Source: Sternotherus odoratus (lineage: Eukaryota; Chordata; Testudines; Kinosternidae). From it: DNA of 64,000 bases. The first letter of the stretch is position 1; each line of letters starts with the position of its first letter. The position numbers and the translations under genes are program-made. The notes beneath the pieces are model-generated. The model had not been told where the DNA came from, did not search any database, and was given only the letters and a program-made list of their open reading frames with translations. Location: the NCBI GenBank assembly GCA_032164245.1, contig JAVMKO010000003.1, positions 31,061,390 to 31,125,389 of the forward strand, in the 5' to 3' direction. Shown here piece by piece: positions 11,159-21,095 of this stretch.

Positions 11159-12036
11159 ATAGGTAGATAGTGTCTGTGGTTGTCTGAGACCAAGATGGAA
11201 GGTGGTGGGGCTCTGTCTTATAATATGTAAAGATGCCTGTTAAATGAAGCAAGGGTTCCTGCCCTTACTTAAGGTTTACTGCATATATTATGCAAGACAG
11301 AGCATTGTGCTGTTGTCTAGTAAATAGTTGCACACTGATAGAATTTCTCTGCTTTTTGATTTTCTTTTAAAACAAAATCTAGAAAACAGCAAAGCTAAGG
11401 TTGTCTGCTACCATAAATTCACCTCTTCTTGGACATGCAGTATGGATTGATATTTTATTACATGTTCACATGCTGCTACTGAAAAACATACAATATTTTT
11501 ATTTTGAAATCTTTTACATTTGTTGAATGTTGAACAAATGAGTGATTGTTTGTAGGCAGCAAAGTGGCAATGAATAAACAGTCTACTTGAGTTGAAGCAG
11601 ATACTGACTAGGTATTGGCCATCCTGAAATTACTGGTGTGAGAGGTTCTTGATTCTCTTCTCATACTGATTTTACTAATAAAAGCACAATGTTGAGGTTT
11701 TGATATACAATTTTGTGGCATATCTTGTATTTTCCCTCAGTTAATAATGAAGTTAGATTGTGTGAATTGTATTTTAATTAATATACAAATGGGAAATTAC
11801 CTTTTCAAATTCTGTTCATGAAAATTACCAGTGCACTAAGTCTTTCAGTAGTATTAGTATTAACATAAGAATGCTTTTCTTCATCTCTCTGGCTTTGTTT
11901 CTATGCTGTCTTTGCATATAAGAGAAAAGGATAATTATTTGTTGCTCCTATTCAGGTCCCCCACACATTCTATATGGAAACATGTATCTGGCACTTCTGT
12001 TGAATATCTGAAGGAGACCACATAATTTGAGAGAAA
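11159..12036. other. Unassigned AT-rich sequence
   Basis: No gene or known repeat seen. Confidence 0.45.
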
Positions 12037-12205
12037 TGAGATTGGTGAGGTAATGTATTTTATTGAATCAACTTCTGCTGGTGAAAAAGACCAGCTTTTG
12101 AGCTTACACAGAGCTCTTCTTTAGATCTGACTTGGATGGATATTACCTCATCTACCTTTTGTCCCTCATATCTTGGGATCAACACAAATACCAAACTCTT
12201 CAAAC
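12037..12205. mobile_element. Penelope-like fragment with inverted head
   Basis: The first part (about 12037-12115) is the antisense of a terminal sequence with AAGAGCTCTGTGTAAGCTC and the TTGATTCAATAAAATACA-type end. Then, after about 12120, the related sequence resumes in the sense direction (GGATATTACCTCATCTACCT, TTTTGTCCCTCATATC, TTGGGATCAACAC). The same head-to-tail inversion occurs at 31627-32660. A hammerhead-like layout (CTAAAGA, GAGCT...AGCTC, then AAAA) is visible in antisense but decayed. Confidence 0.6.
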
Positions 12206-15200
12206 TATATAATTTAGCAATTTCAATCTCTCTGCTGTTGGATCCTTGCCCAAAAGCCAAAGCCAAGTAAATGGATGACCAAGCACAGATTTTGTTATGA
12301 ACTGAATTGAGTTTTCATTCCACTGAAGCCTGAAGAAAAAGGAAATCCCCAAAATTTCTTAGACTTCTTTCATTAGATAGGAACACCCAGATGTATTGAC
12401 CCTTTGTTTTTAAAAAAGTCTGAATTATGTTATATTATATTCAGTCTAAAATATTTTTTACTTTATTCGGAATAAAAGATGATGAATATTGGAAAAATGT
12501 TTTTTTTTTTAATTAAAGGGTATGCTAGGGCTCTAGAACAGTGGCAGCTTGAGTACCATGGAGGTTGACATTCTATTTTCATCCACAAAATAGGCCCAGC
12601 ATATGTAGCAGAACCTGCTAGCTCACCAGTGGGAGGGAGGGAGGGAGGGAGCATGCTCAAAGCTTCCCTCAACATAATTCATTATTACTCAGCTGAGATA
12701 GACACCAGGTGGTCAAGAAAGAGTCGGCCTCTGCTCTGGGCTGCAGGTAAGTATCCATGACCATGTAATATGGAAGGAAGCACTCATACTTTCTCTTGGT
12801 ACAAGGAAGGTACCTCTTCAGAATGGGCCGTCACAAAATGACAGCCCAGGAGGGAGATGGACTAAATGGAGGCTGTTATCAATATAATTATGAATGCATT
12901 AGTTAACAGATGTACTAGACAAAATGTACATCCTCAGTTTAGTTAATTGTAAATATCCTGTTTTCATTTGACTTGAAACTTCCATATTTTAATATGAATA
13001 TTTCAAACCTCAAGTATTTAAATCAACATTAATTTTTTGAGCAGTGGTGTTGTTTATATATCTGCAAATATGGAGACTCTAAACCAAGACATTTGGGAGG
13101 TTTTCAAATAATGACATTTATTTTGCACTTAATGTATGTAACCCTTATGTCTTGTTTTGCTGGCGGCAAAAAGGGCCAGCTCCAAATATATAGAAGGATC
13201 CTTTAAATATGTAAAGACCTCTGGCTTAAGCCCCCATCCAGAAACATCGGAATAACTAAGTACCTTCCCTGGGCATCCTTAACAATGCCTCCCCTTTTGC
13301 AAGCATAGAGTCTGTCTATACACAAAAACAAATGAAAAAACTTTATTGAGGAGAAAGTTTGGCCCGCTATAGTGATTACAGTTCTAGTGGTGCTGCCTAA
13401 GGTGACTTGCTGCTGCCCTGTATATCACCACTTAATGCCACTTTTTGCTCTGCTACTTGATTCCGGGTCCTCAGACACTACCGAACCCAACTATGTGATT
13501 TTTAGCTCTACAGGTGTGAGGTGGGCAGGTCCTTATCAGAGTTCACTTAGCTCTGTCATTATAGTGTGTGTGGTGTGTGTGTGTGTTTGTGTTTTCCAAT
13601 GATATATAGTAACCTTGAGCAGAGTCTTTGTCATCAGTGATTTAACTGTAGCCAAAGATTGGAGCTCATTCCTCCTCCTCCTCTTACTGGTTTTTGACAA
13701 TTTCCCATTACTCAGCTATCCAAGACTGATGACTTCTCACCCCGGGGCATATTGAATACAGTTCTGTTGCTCAGTTGCCACCAAAGATAATAACATTTCA
13801 TTATTCCTACTTCCAATATTTAAATTTTAAACAAAATAACTAGAATTTTCACACTGGAATGTTGCATAACAAACATGCAAATAGCCCAACTCATTCTCTC
13901 TCTTTTTCCAGTTCACCAACAGATGGTGACAGAAAGCTCCTCTGTGGCTATTTAGACCACAGCCTTACATGTAGATCTTTGATACTGAGTTATTATAGAA
14001 TCTGGCATACGTTATGAAACACAACAGCAGATTTATAATTAATAAAATGTAATTAAAATAAATTAAAATGCCTTGAATTAACCAGGTGGATGAGGAAGAA
14101 AAAGACTTTCCAGTCTTCTCAGTCATTCTTTGGTGCCTTAGCATTTAAAAAAAAAATTGGAATATACTATTGTAGACAGCTGTTTGGTAGGAGGAAGTGG
14201 GGGTGTCTTCAGTAGAAACACAGCAGTTTCACACACAAGCTACTATTTTTGTTGCACATTAATATTCAGATTTTTAAAAGTTAAATTAAATCCAGAAGAA
14301 ACAAGTATTATGCAGAACAGTTTGTCAGTTATCAATTAGTTGTACAGTAGTTTTGTAACTAAATGTCATTGTATCTATGTAAAATGTGCCAAATTAGTAA
14401 CAATGTGTACCTCCCAGATTAAAATAAACTCAATATGGGCCAGTGACTGTCTCATTACACTGTATGTTCACATACTTTATTATACTTAATATACTCTTAC
14501 ATGAGATGTGATTCAGGACATGATTCTCACATTGTGTTTGCGGGCCTTAAATGGGAATAAGATATAATTTAAGCTAATTGCTAAGCCTATTTACAAGGCC
14601 ATTGTGGTGGAAAGGGACCTTGGTGTAAATGAGAATTGGGATCGCAGAGTAGCATTCACATATCATGAACTCAGATACAGTAAAACTTTGTTTATAGTGA
14701 AACATAATAAAATTATCATGTTTATTTCAGAATGTTGCAATTTCCAAAATGAATTTGCATGTACAGGCCCACATTCAGAAAGGCACTCAAGAATGTGAGT
14801 AGTGTCATTTACTTCAATGAAACTAATGATATATTTAAAGTTATATGCATACTTTAATCAGGCCAAAAGTAAGCTTCCACTTATGGTGAAACATTTTGAT
14901 GGGGGAAGAAAGGACATTAGATGCTGCTGAGAAAAACACAGAATAAACCTGTGGAGGAGGGTGAGGGAAGAGATTCCAAGGCACAAATAAAACCTCAAAT
15001 TGGAAATACTGTACCTTTGTGCAACCAGAAAAGCTTGTTGCATGTGTGGTTGGAATGTGTTTCTTCATCATCATATCACTTATCCTTGGTAGACCATCTA
15101 TAACATGAATGAATTTCTTCCATTCCCTTCTTCTCATTCCTTCCTGATGCCATAAGGAAATTGTGACATCCTGAACCCCCATGTTTACTACTTTTATATG

Positions 15201-15546
15201 GCTATGATACATTTTATAGAAAGTATGCCTTGTGAGATATCATTTGAAAAATCATAATCTGATGAACATCATTGTACTGATATGATGTGTGTAACAACAC
15301 TACATGTGAAATTGAAATTTTACTGTATAATATTTCTAAAATATGTTATAGTTCTGGGAAATGCCCACAGCCTAGCTTCTCAAGACATACAAAAGCACAG
15401 GTGTTAAGAAACTGTTAATTACTTAATCAGAGATTCATCATCAGTGGAGTTGTAAACAAGAAATTTACAGTAGACAGTCCATGGATGCCATGGAACTGCC
15501 TGACCCCATGACCCAGCAAAAACTTTTCCAACACAACAAGTTAGAG
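12206..15546. other. Unassigned AT-rich sequence
   Basis: Three kilobases with no gene or clear repeat family. Simple repeats only: a T-run near 12502, GGGA repeats at 12635-12650, and GT-rich runs near 13565-13595. Confidence 0.45.
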
Positions 15547-15734
15547 CAGTGGTGGACAATCTGTGGCCCATGGGCCGCACAGAGCCCATCAGGGTACTCC
15601 GCTGGTGGGCCACAAGACAGTTTGTTTACATTGACAGTCTGCAGGCATGGCTGCCTACAGTTCCCAGTGGCCACGGTTCGCCATTCCCAGCCAATGGGAC
15701 CTGCAGAATACGGGATATACTCTGTCCACCACAG
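15547..15734 (+). mobile_element. hAT MITE, perfect 8-bp TSD
   Basis: A 188-bp element starting CAGTGGTGGACAATCTG and ending TGTCCACCACAG, flanked by AGTTAGAG at 15539-15546 and 15735-15742. The interior has the segment GACAGTTTGTTTACATTGAC that also occurs, inverted, in the copy at 17283-17501. Short non-coding hAT derivative. Confidence 0.9.
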
Positions 15735-15964
15735 AGTTAGAGTATGAAAAGTTGGGGGGGGGGGAAGAAATTCCTCAAGACACCTTTCTGTTCACACCAT
15801 TTCTCCCATTGCTATTCACAGCAGAAAGATTATTTTAAAGACAAAGAATCATCATTGAACTGGAGGGAGTGGTCCAAAATGGAAGGTTTTCAGTTGGTAT
15901 TAACTGCTGAAAGTTTTAGACGAGAGAAATCCTTTTGCTTTCAAATTTTGTTTAGCTTGGTAAC

Positions 15965-17037
15965 TGTCATAAGTATGGAGGGTGCCTTGCCTGGGTGGGA
16001 CTATGTTATCTAACACAGTGTGCCTTGCCTGGGTGGGGCTTGTTATCCGAGACAGGTAATGTAGGAGTTTCCCTGCCATGGGGGAGGGAGGAGCCTCAAG
16101 CCCATGAAGAAGGGAGGAGCAAAACAGTCAGTTCCATCTTGGCTGGTCTCCAGGGAGGAGGCAAAAGCCAGGGAGTTCCATCTTGGTTGTCCATGAGGCA
16201 GGAAGCTTGCCAGGCAACATGGGCAAGGGTCCAGGAGTGTGTCTCTAGCTATGGAGATAACTCAGCTTTTCTTCTCTTATACTTCTACTTAGCTAATGTG
16301 AGTATTACCATTTGATTCTTCTAATAAGCCGTGCCTTTTGGGGTGTTCTTTCCTTTTCAGAACAAAGTGGGGAACCCCAAATGTAAGTGTCTGTATCTCT
16401 GCTTTAACCTTTTTCTTTATTAAATTTTCTAGTTATAAAACTGTCTGGTTTATTTCCCTTAGGGTTTTTCTCTGCTTCCAGTTGGGAAGAGGGAAGGGAA
16501 GGGAATAGGAACCAGGGCAGCTAGGGGCCTAGCTGGAGTGTGAAGACTGTCTCTCCTTACCGTCAGGTTAGACGGGGGAGGGAGGAAGCAGTCTCCAGGT
16601 GTCTGCCTCTCAGGTACAGAGAGACAGGGGTGGGGGAAGTCTGCCTTCAGCCGGGGAGGGTGAAGGACAGAAAGCAGCCTCCAGGTATCTGACTTTGAAT
16701 CCCAGGAAGGGGTACAAAGTTATGGTCTGGCTCTCAGGTTGAGAGAGACAGGGTTTAGGGAAGTCTGCCTTCAGCTGGTCAGGGTGAAGGGAAGCAGTCT
16801 TCAGGTGGCTGACTTTAAAACCCAGGGAGGGGGTACAAAGTCAGGGTTAGGAGAAGATCGGGGGCCCCTCCAAGGTTTTGGAAGTATACCCGATTGGTGG
16901 CAGCGATTGGTAACCCCAAGAACCCCAACTGGCAAGGTGGGGGTGTAGTGGGGGGGGGAAAGGACTTGTTGGTCTGGCATAGAAGAGGCCCAGCCTTTGT
17001 ACTCAGGAGCATAAGGGATGGGGTAACCCCTTTTACA
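15965..17037 (+). mobile_element. Solo LTR, family A, copy 1
   Basis: A 1073-bp segment with TG (TGTCATAAGT) at the start and CA (CTTTTACA) at the end, flanked by the perfect 5-bp duplication GTAAC (15960-15964 and 17038-17042). Inside is a candidate polyadenylation stretch, TTTATTAAATTTTCTAG, near 16418. A second copy lies at 23877-24591. No primer-binding site, gag, pol or env is seen on either side, so it is most simply a solo LTR left after LTR-LTR recombination. The 16739-16948 frame inside is not a viral gene. Confidence 0.8.
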
Positions 17038-17282
17038 GTAACGTTTAGGAAATAGCTTGCATGTTAATCTTTTATTTCTTTTGTAACCAATCTGACTTTT
17101 ATGCTTTTACTAGTTGTAATAATTTAAAATCTATCTTTCTTTAGTTAATAAACTTGTTTTATTCTTTTATCTAAACCAGTGTGTTTTGATTGAAGTGTTT
17201 GGGGAATCTCTACTCAGGTTCACAAAGTCTGGTGCATAATCATTTCCTTTGATGGAATGATGGGCTTTTAATGAGCTTGCAC

Positions 17283-17501
17283 CAGTGGTGAGAAACCTGC
17301 GGCCGCATGCAGTCCATCAGGGTAATCTGATTGTGGCTCTTCCTGCAGCCCCATTGGCCAGGAATGGCAAATCGCAACCCTTAGGAACTGCGGATGGCCG
17401 TGCCTGACGATGGTCAATGTAAACAAACTGTCTTATGGCCCACCAGCGGATTACCCTGATGGGCCACATGCGGCCCGTGGGCTCCAGGTTGCCCACTACT
17501 G
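17283..17501 (-). mobile_element. hAT MITE, inverted copy
   Basis: Ends CAGTGGTGAGAAACCTG and GGTTGCCCACTACTG, with the internal GTCAATGTAAACAAACTGTC in reverse relative to 15547-15734. I see no matching 8-bp flanks, so the duplication is lost or the ends are eroded. Confidence 0.75.
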
Positions 17502-17547
17502 CTCTAATGTGCTGGCCGCCACTTCCCACAGTTCCCATTGGTGGGTA

Positions 17548-17962
17548 ACAGTGAACCATTCACAGTCTTTGTTTAATCTTGACCTGATAGTGTCAAATTT
17601 GCAGATCAACTGGAGCTGTCTTTAGATCCTGCAGCAAAAAAACTTCAGCACCAGACTTCAAAGAGAAATTGCTGAGCTCCAGTTCATCTGTAAATTTGAC
17701 ACTATCAGTTCAAGATGAAACAAAGACTGTGAATGGCTCGCCAACTACAAAAGCAGTTTCTCCTCTCTGGGTGTTCAGCTGCTGGAAGTGGGCCTCACCC
17801 TCCCTGATTGAATTTTCCTTGCTATCTTACCTGCATATTTATACCTGCCTCTGGAGATTTCCAGAACATTCATCTGATGAAGTGGATCTTCGCCCATGAA
17901 AGCTTATGCTCCAAAATATCTGTTTGTCTATAAGGCGCTACAAGACTCTTTGTCACTTTTGT
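17548..17962 (+). mobile_element. Penelope-like 3' fragment with 62-bp inverted head
   Basis: Two 62-nt arms, 17556-17617 and 17675-17736, are near-perfect reverse complements (landmarks GATAGTGTCAAATTT and AAATTTGACACTATCA). The body runs on to a hammerhead-like core at 17874-17911 and a terminal TCTATAAGGCGCTACAAG then ACTCTTTGTC. This is the best preserved of the fragments with this layout in the window. No intact coding domain is seen, and the 17669-17899 frame is probably incidental. Confidence 0.65.
17874..17911 (+). ncRNA. Hammerhead ribozyme-like core
   Basis: All conserved boxes are present in order: CTGATGA (17874-17880), a short stem-II hairpin (AGTGG...GCCCAT), GAAA (17898-17901), a two-base-pair stem III GC-TTAT-GC (17902-17909), then T-C, the expected UH cleavage position, at 17910-17911. 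A stem III this short matches the dimeric hammerheads known from Penelope-like elements. Stem II has mismatches (GTGG opposite CCCAT), so activity is uncertain. Stem I pairing is weak in this copy. Confidence 0.6.
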
Positions 17963-18706
17963 ACTTGCTTTCAAGTCTTCAAGTCTCTAGTATAAGACAT
18001 GGTGGTGAGAAAATTTGTACTGCTGCTACTTTCTTCATATATTTGCATTAATCAAGAATGGCCTCAAATTCCACTAACAGCACTTTATTTTCCAAAAGAA
18101 AGCAGTCCACAACAAAAATATTAACAGGTTCCTGGCTATATTTACAATTATTTTTATATTGTAAAATGCAAAACATTAGATTTCCCATATTGTATATGCC
18201 ATTAGAGAGAGAGAGAATGTTTGGCCAACAATATAGGCTTGAGATACAAAGTTCCAGTTGAGTAGCATAAATCAAGTACAGTATTTTCCCAGTAAAATAG
18301 ACTTTAATTGTTGTTCTCCGTAAGGCCTTCTTCCACCTCCACACTAATAAGCATTCTTCTCTGCCTCAGCTAGCTACCCACACACTTTCTTCATTTAAAG
18401 ACACAACTGTCCTCAATTACCATTCAGAATTTTTCAGTCTCTCATTAAATTAGAAACCGTAGGCAATTTAATCAGGTGGTGAACAGTAAAATAGTGCTAA
18501 AAATGAACTTCAGGAAACAGATTCAATAAATATATGGATCGTGTTTCATTCTGGTGCTAGTTTTGTGGATCTTTTAACCAGACTAAATTATAACTTTTTA
18601 GACATTAGAAGGCATTTTGTTTTAAATTGCATCTTTATTAAAAATTAGTAGGCTTTCATAAATATTGATTTAATTCATTTCAGCATGGACAATTGCATAT
18701 CAAATA
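17963..18706. other. Unassigned AT-rich sequence
   Basis: No gene or repeat recognised. A short GA run lies at 18205-18215. Confidence 0.45.
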
Positions 18707-19004
18707 CAGTAGACTCTCGATTATCCAGGATGATAGGGAAAAATTAATACTGGTTAATAAAATCCTGAATAATCACCATCCATAGGAAATATGGGGAGGA
18801 GGGCATTAGTTCACCAGCCCCCCTGCGCTTGGGTGAGGGGGTGTTGGTTCACTGACTGCCCTGTGCCCTGGTGGGTTTTTTTTTGGTGTGTGCTTGGGGC
18901 GGCAACAAAGCCAGAGCTGGCCTGGGAGTTAGGCGTATTTTTTTAGACATCCTGGTTAATCCACATCCTGGTTAACCCAATTCTGGATAATCGAGAGTCT
19001 ACTG
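18707..19004. mobile_element. pogo/Tigger-type MITE
   Basis: A 298-bp element with inverted ends CAGTAGACTCTCGATTATCC and GGATAATCGAGAGTCTACTG, perfect over 20 bp, and TA on each side (18705-18706 and 19005-19006). TA target sites and such ends are typical of pogo-like Tc1/mariner elements. The CTGGTTAAT motif is repeated near both ends. Non-coding, so it depended on an autonomous relative. Confidence 0.9.
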
Positions 19005-19084
19005 TATGAAAATCTTATGCCCCAGTATCCAAAACTACTGCACATAGATTTAGGGGCTAACCATTAAAATGAAGCCTTAGTTCT

Positions 19085-19648
19085 TGTGATGGGTTGGATA
19101 ACAGAAATCCCCTTTGGGAACTTCCAACTGATGTGCTGAGACCACTTCTAACTCTTTTCCCCTGCCAGCTTGGGACTCCAGAACCATGCCAATTTGATCC
19201 AGACATGCTAGCCTGTAACAAACCCAGACCCAGGTCTGAACCACATCCCCCAACAGCTGCAGGCTTAACTGAAAACAGCTTAAGAAATGTTCTCGTCTCT
19301 AACACTCAGATGCCACGTTCCGAATGGGGTCCAAACCCCAAATAAATCTGTTTTACCCTGTATAAAGCTTATACATGGTAAACTCAAAAATTGTTCGTCC
19401 TCTAATCTATAACACCGATATAGAGATATACACAGCTGTTTGTCGTCGTCCCCCAGTATTAATGCATACTCTGGGTTAATTAATAAGTAAAATATTTTAT
19501 TAAATACAAAAAGTAGGATTTAAGTGGTTCTAAATAATAACAGACAGAACGAAGTCAATTACTGAACAGAATAAAATAAAACACACAAGTCTAAACCTAA
19601 TATAGTAAGAAAGTGATTACAGATTACATTATGGGGTGCATCATTAAA
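19085..19648 (-). mobile_element. LTR, family C, internally deleted copy
   Basis: Starts TGTGATGGGTTGGATAACAG and is flanked by GTTCT at 19080-19084 and 19649-19653. It is collinear with the longer copy at 26663-27803 for about 520 bp, then lacks most of that copy's second half. Judged by the TATA box of the longer copy, its transcriptional sense is the minus strand. The terminal CA is eroded (ends ATCATTAA). Confidence 0.7.
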
Positions 19649-19959
19649 GTTCTCATTTACCAGAAAAAGGGAAAAATACTCAAAAATTTGATTTTAATAA
19701 AAGGTGTCATGTTCATTTTCTTGCATCAAAATTTCTCATTTTACAAATAAAAAGGCATTTTTCCTAACAGTCAAACCTGCAATCTGAACCTGGAATCAGG
19801 GCATCAAAATGGATTATTTATGTTCATGCATCATCACCTCTATTGAAGGAGAGAGCACTTTGCCCCTTTATGGGTGTACATTCCCTTGTGCTGCTGAGAC
19901 AGCAAAAGCGGCCAGGGCTGGGAACTGCTGCACCTTGTAATTTGCTGCCTTCTCATGGC

Positions 19960-21095
19960 ATGCCAGATTTCTAGCCAGATTTTTTTCCAATCCTTTATTC
20001 CCGTAGAACCCAAAGTGGCTGGAACATTAGGCTGGAACAGTTTGCAACAAAAACAGTATGCAGCATTCTGGGTTTTTGATACAAAAGCAGTAGCCTCTCC
20101 ACTTTGTCCCCATTGGGGATTTCACACCAGTAATGTGTTGGATGGATACTTCTATTTTCATTGTTTTGGGGGAACATGAAGTTTTTCACTTGCTGTGGCT
20201 CATGCAGTACAAGGAGGTCCCTCAGGCTCAAGTGGGTCCACAGTACTGGATCATCTAGACTGAAGGAACTAAACTCAGCAGCAACTGTTTCTTGCACCTC
20301 CACCATCTATACTTTTCTTCAGGAATGTGCCACGTTTTATCCATTTGAGATGGTGATATGGATGCTGCAGTAGCTGCCAGGTCACCTGCACTCTGACTAA
20401 CTGGAAGATCAGGCATCTCCTCACCACTCACATCTTCACTGGGGCTGGAAGGCTCACTGTGAACATTTGTGTCTATGTATCTCAGGAAAGCCCCTTCCTG
20501 CTTAGATAGAAAAGCTTCCTTTGCTTTTTTTCTTTCTTTCTTCTGAATGCTGCCCCCGAGGGGTGTTTTCTTCTTTCACTCATGACTGCTGTTCTGTGCC
20601 AGCTATAGTGGCTCTCAGTGCTCAGTTGAAGGGGACAAATAAGCAGGCTGGTAGCAGGGCCTGAGTGAGGGAAGATATCAGCGTCTTAAGGGCCTAACTA
20701 GCTCCTACTACTTCAGTTGACTGCCTATTCTCCTCAAGTGGGTTCAGGGAAGCAGCAGGAAACAGGAAGCTCCCTGAGAAGCTGGTGTTAATCAGTCCAG
20801 GCCACTGGACATGCTAGAGTGGTACATAAGAGATTCTTCCTCCTCTCTCTCTCTGGAGCTCCTGTTGCTTTCTGTTATTCTCTCACCTTTTCTCCTGCCT
20901 GCCTGTTATGTCTCTTGTGCCCTCCTTCTTCCAACACAGCACTCCACCATCTCTGTGCATCTAGAGCGGAGAGAATACATATTCACCAGCAGCAGGCACA
21001 ATTGTCTACACTCTGGGTCATAGTGGCATCCCACGAGACTCTGGCACCTGAGGCAGCTGCCTCAGTTAGCTGCATGGGAAAGCCAGACCTGCCCA
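19960..21095 (-). mobile_element. Relic of autonomous hAT (ZMYM-like transposase)
   Basis: The minus strand carries the N-terminal coding part described separately, preceded (about 20600-21095) by likely 5' sequence including CCTGAGGCAGCTGCCTCAG. The distal catalytic part and the far terminus are absent, so the copy is truncated. Boundaries are approximate. Confidence 0.55.
19990..20590 (-). pseudogene. hAT transposase N-terminus, decayed
   Basis: Read on the minus strand, a lysine-rich start (KKKAKEAFLSKQEGAFLRYI) leads to an acidic, serine-rich linker (PSSPSEDVSGEEMPDLPVS). After at least one frameshift (about 20300) comes a segment resembling the TTF-type zinc-finger region of hAT transposases and ZMYM1-like proteins: DDPVLWTHL, QVKNFMFPQNNENRS, HYWCEIPNGDKVER, then LLLYQKP. 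In that family this region binds DNA and precedes the RNase-H-like catalytic domain, which is missing here. Expected cysteines of the finger are mostly lost. It is a molecular fossil, not a host gene. Confidence 0.65.

Noticed and set aside
14921..15212. Overlapping short frames on both strands near 15 kb
   Set aside because: No recognised domain or repeat; lengths are as expected by chance in this composition.
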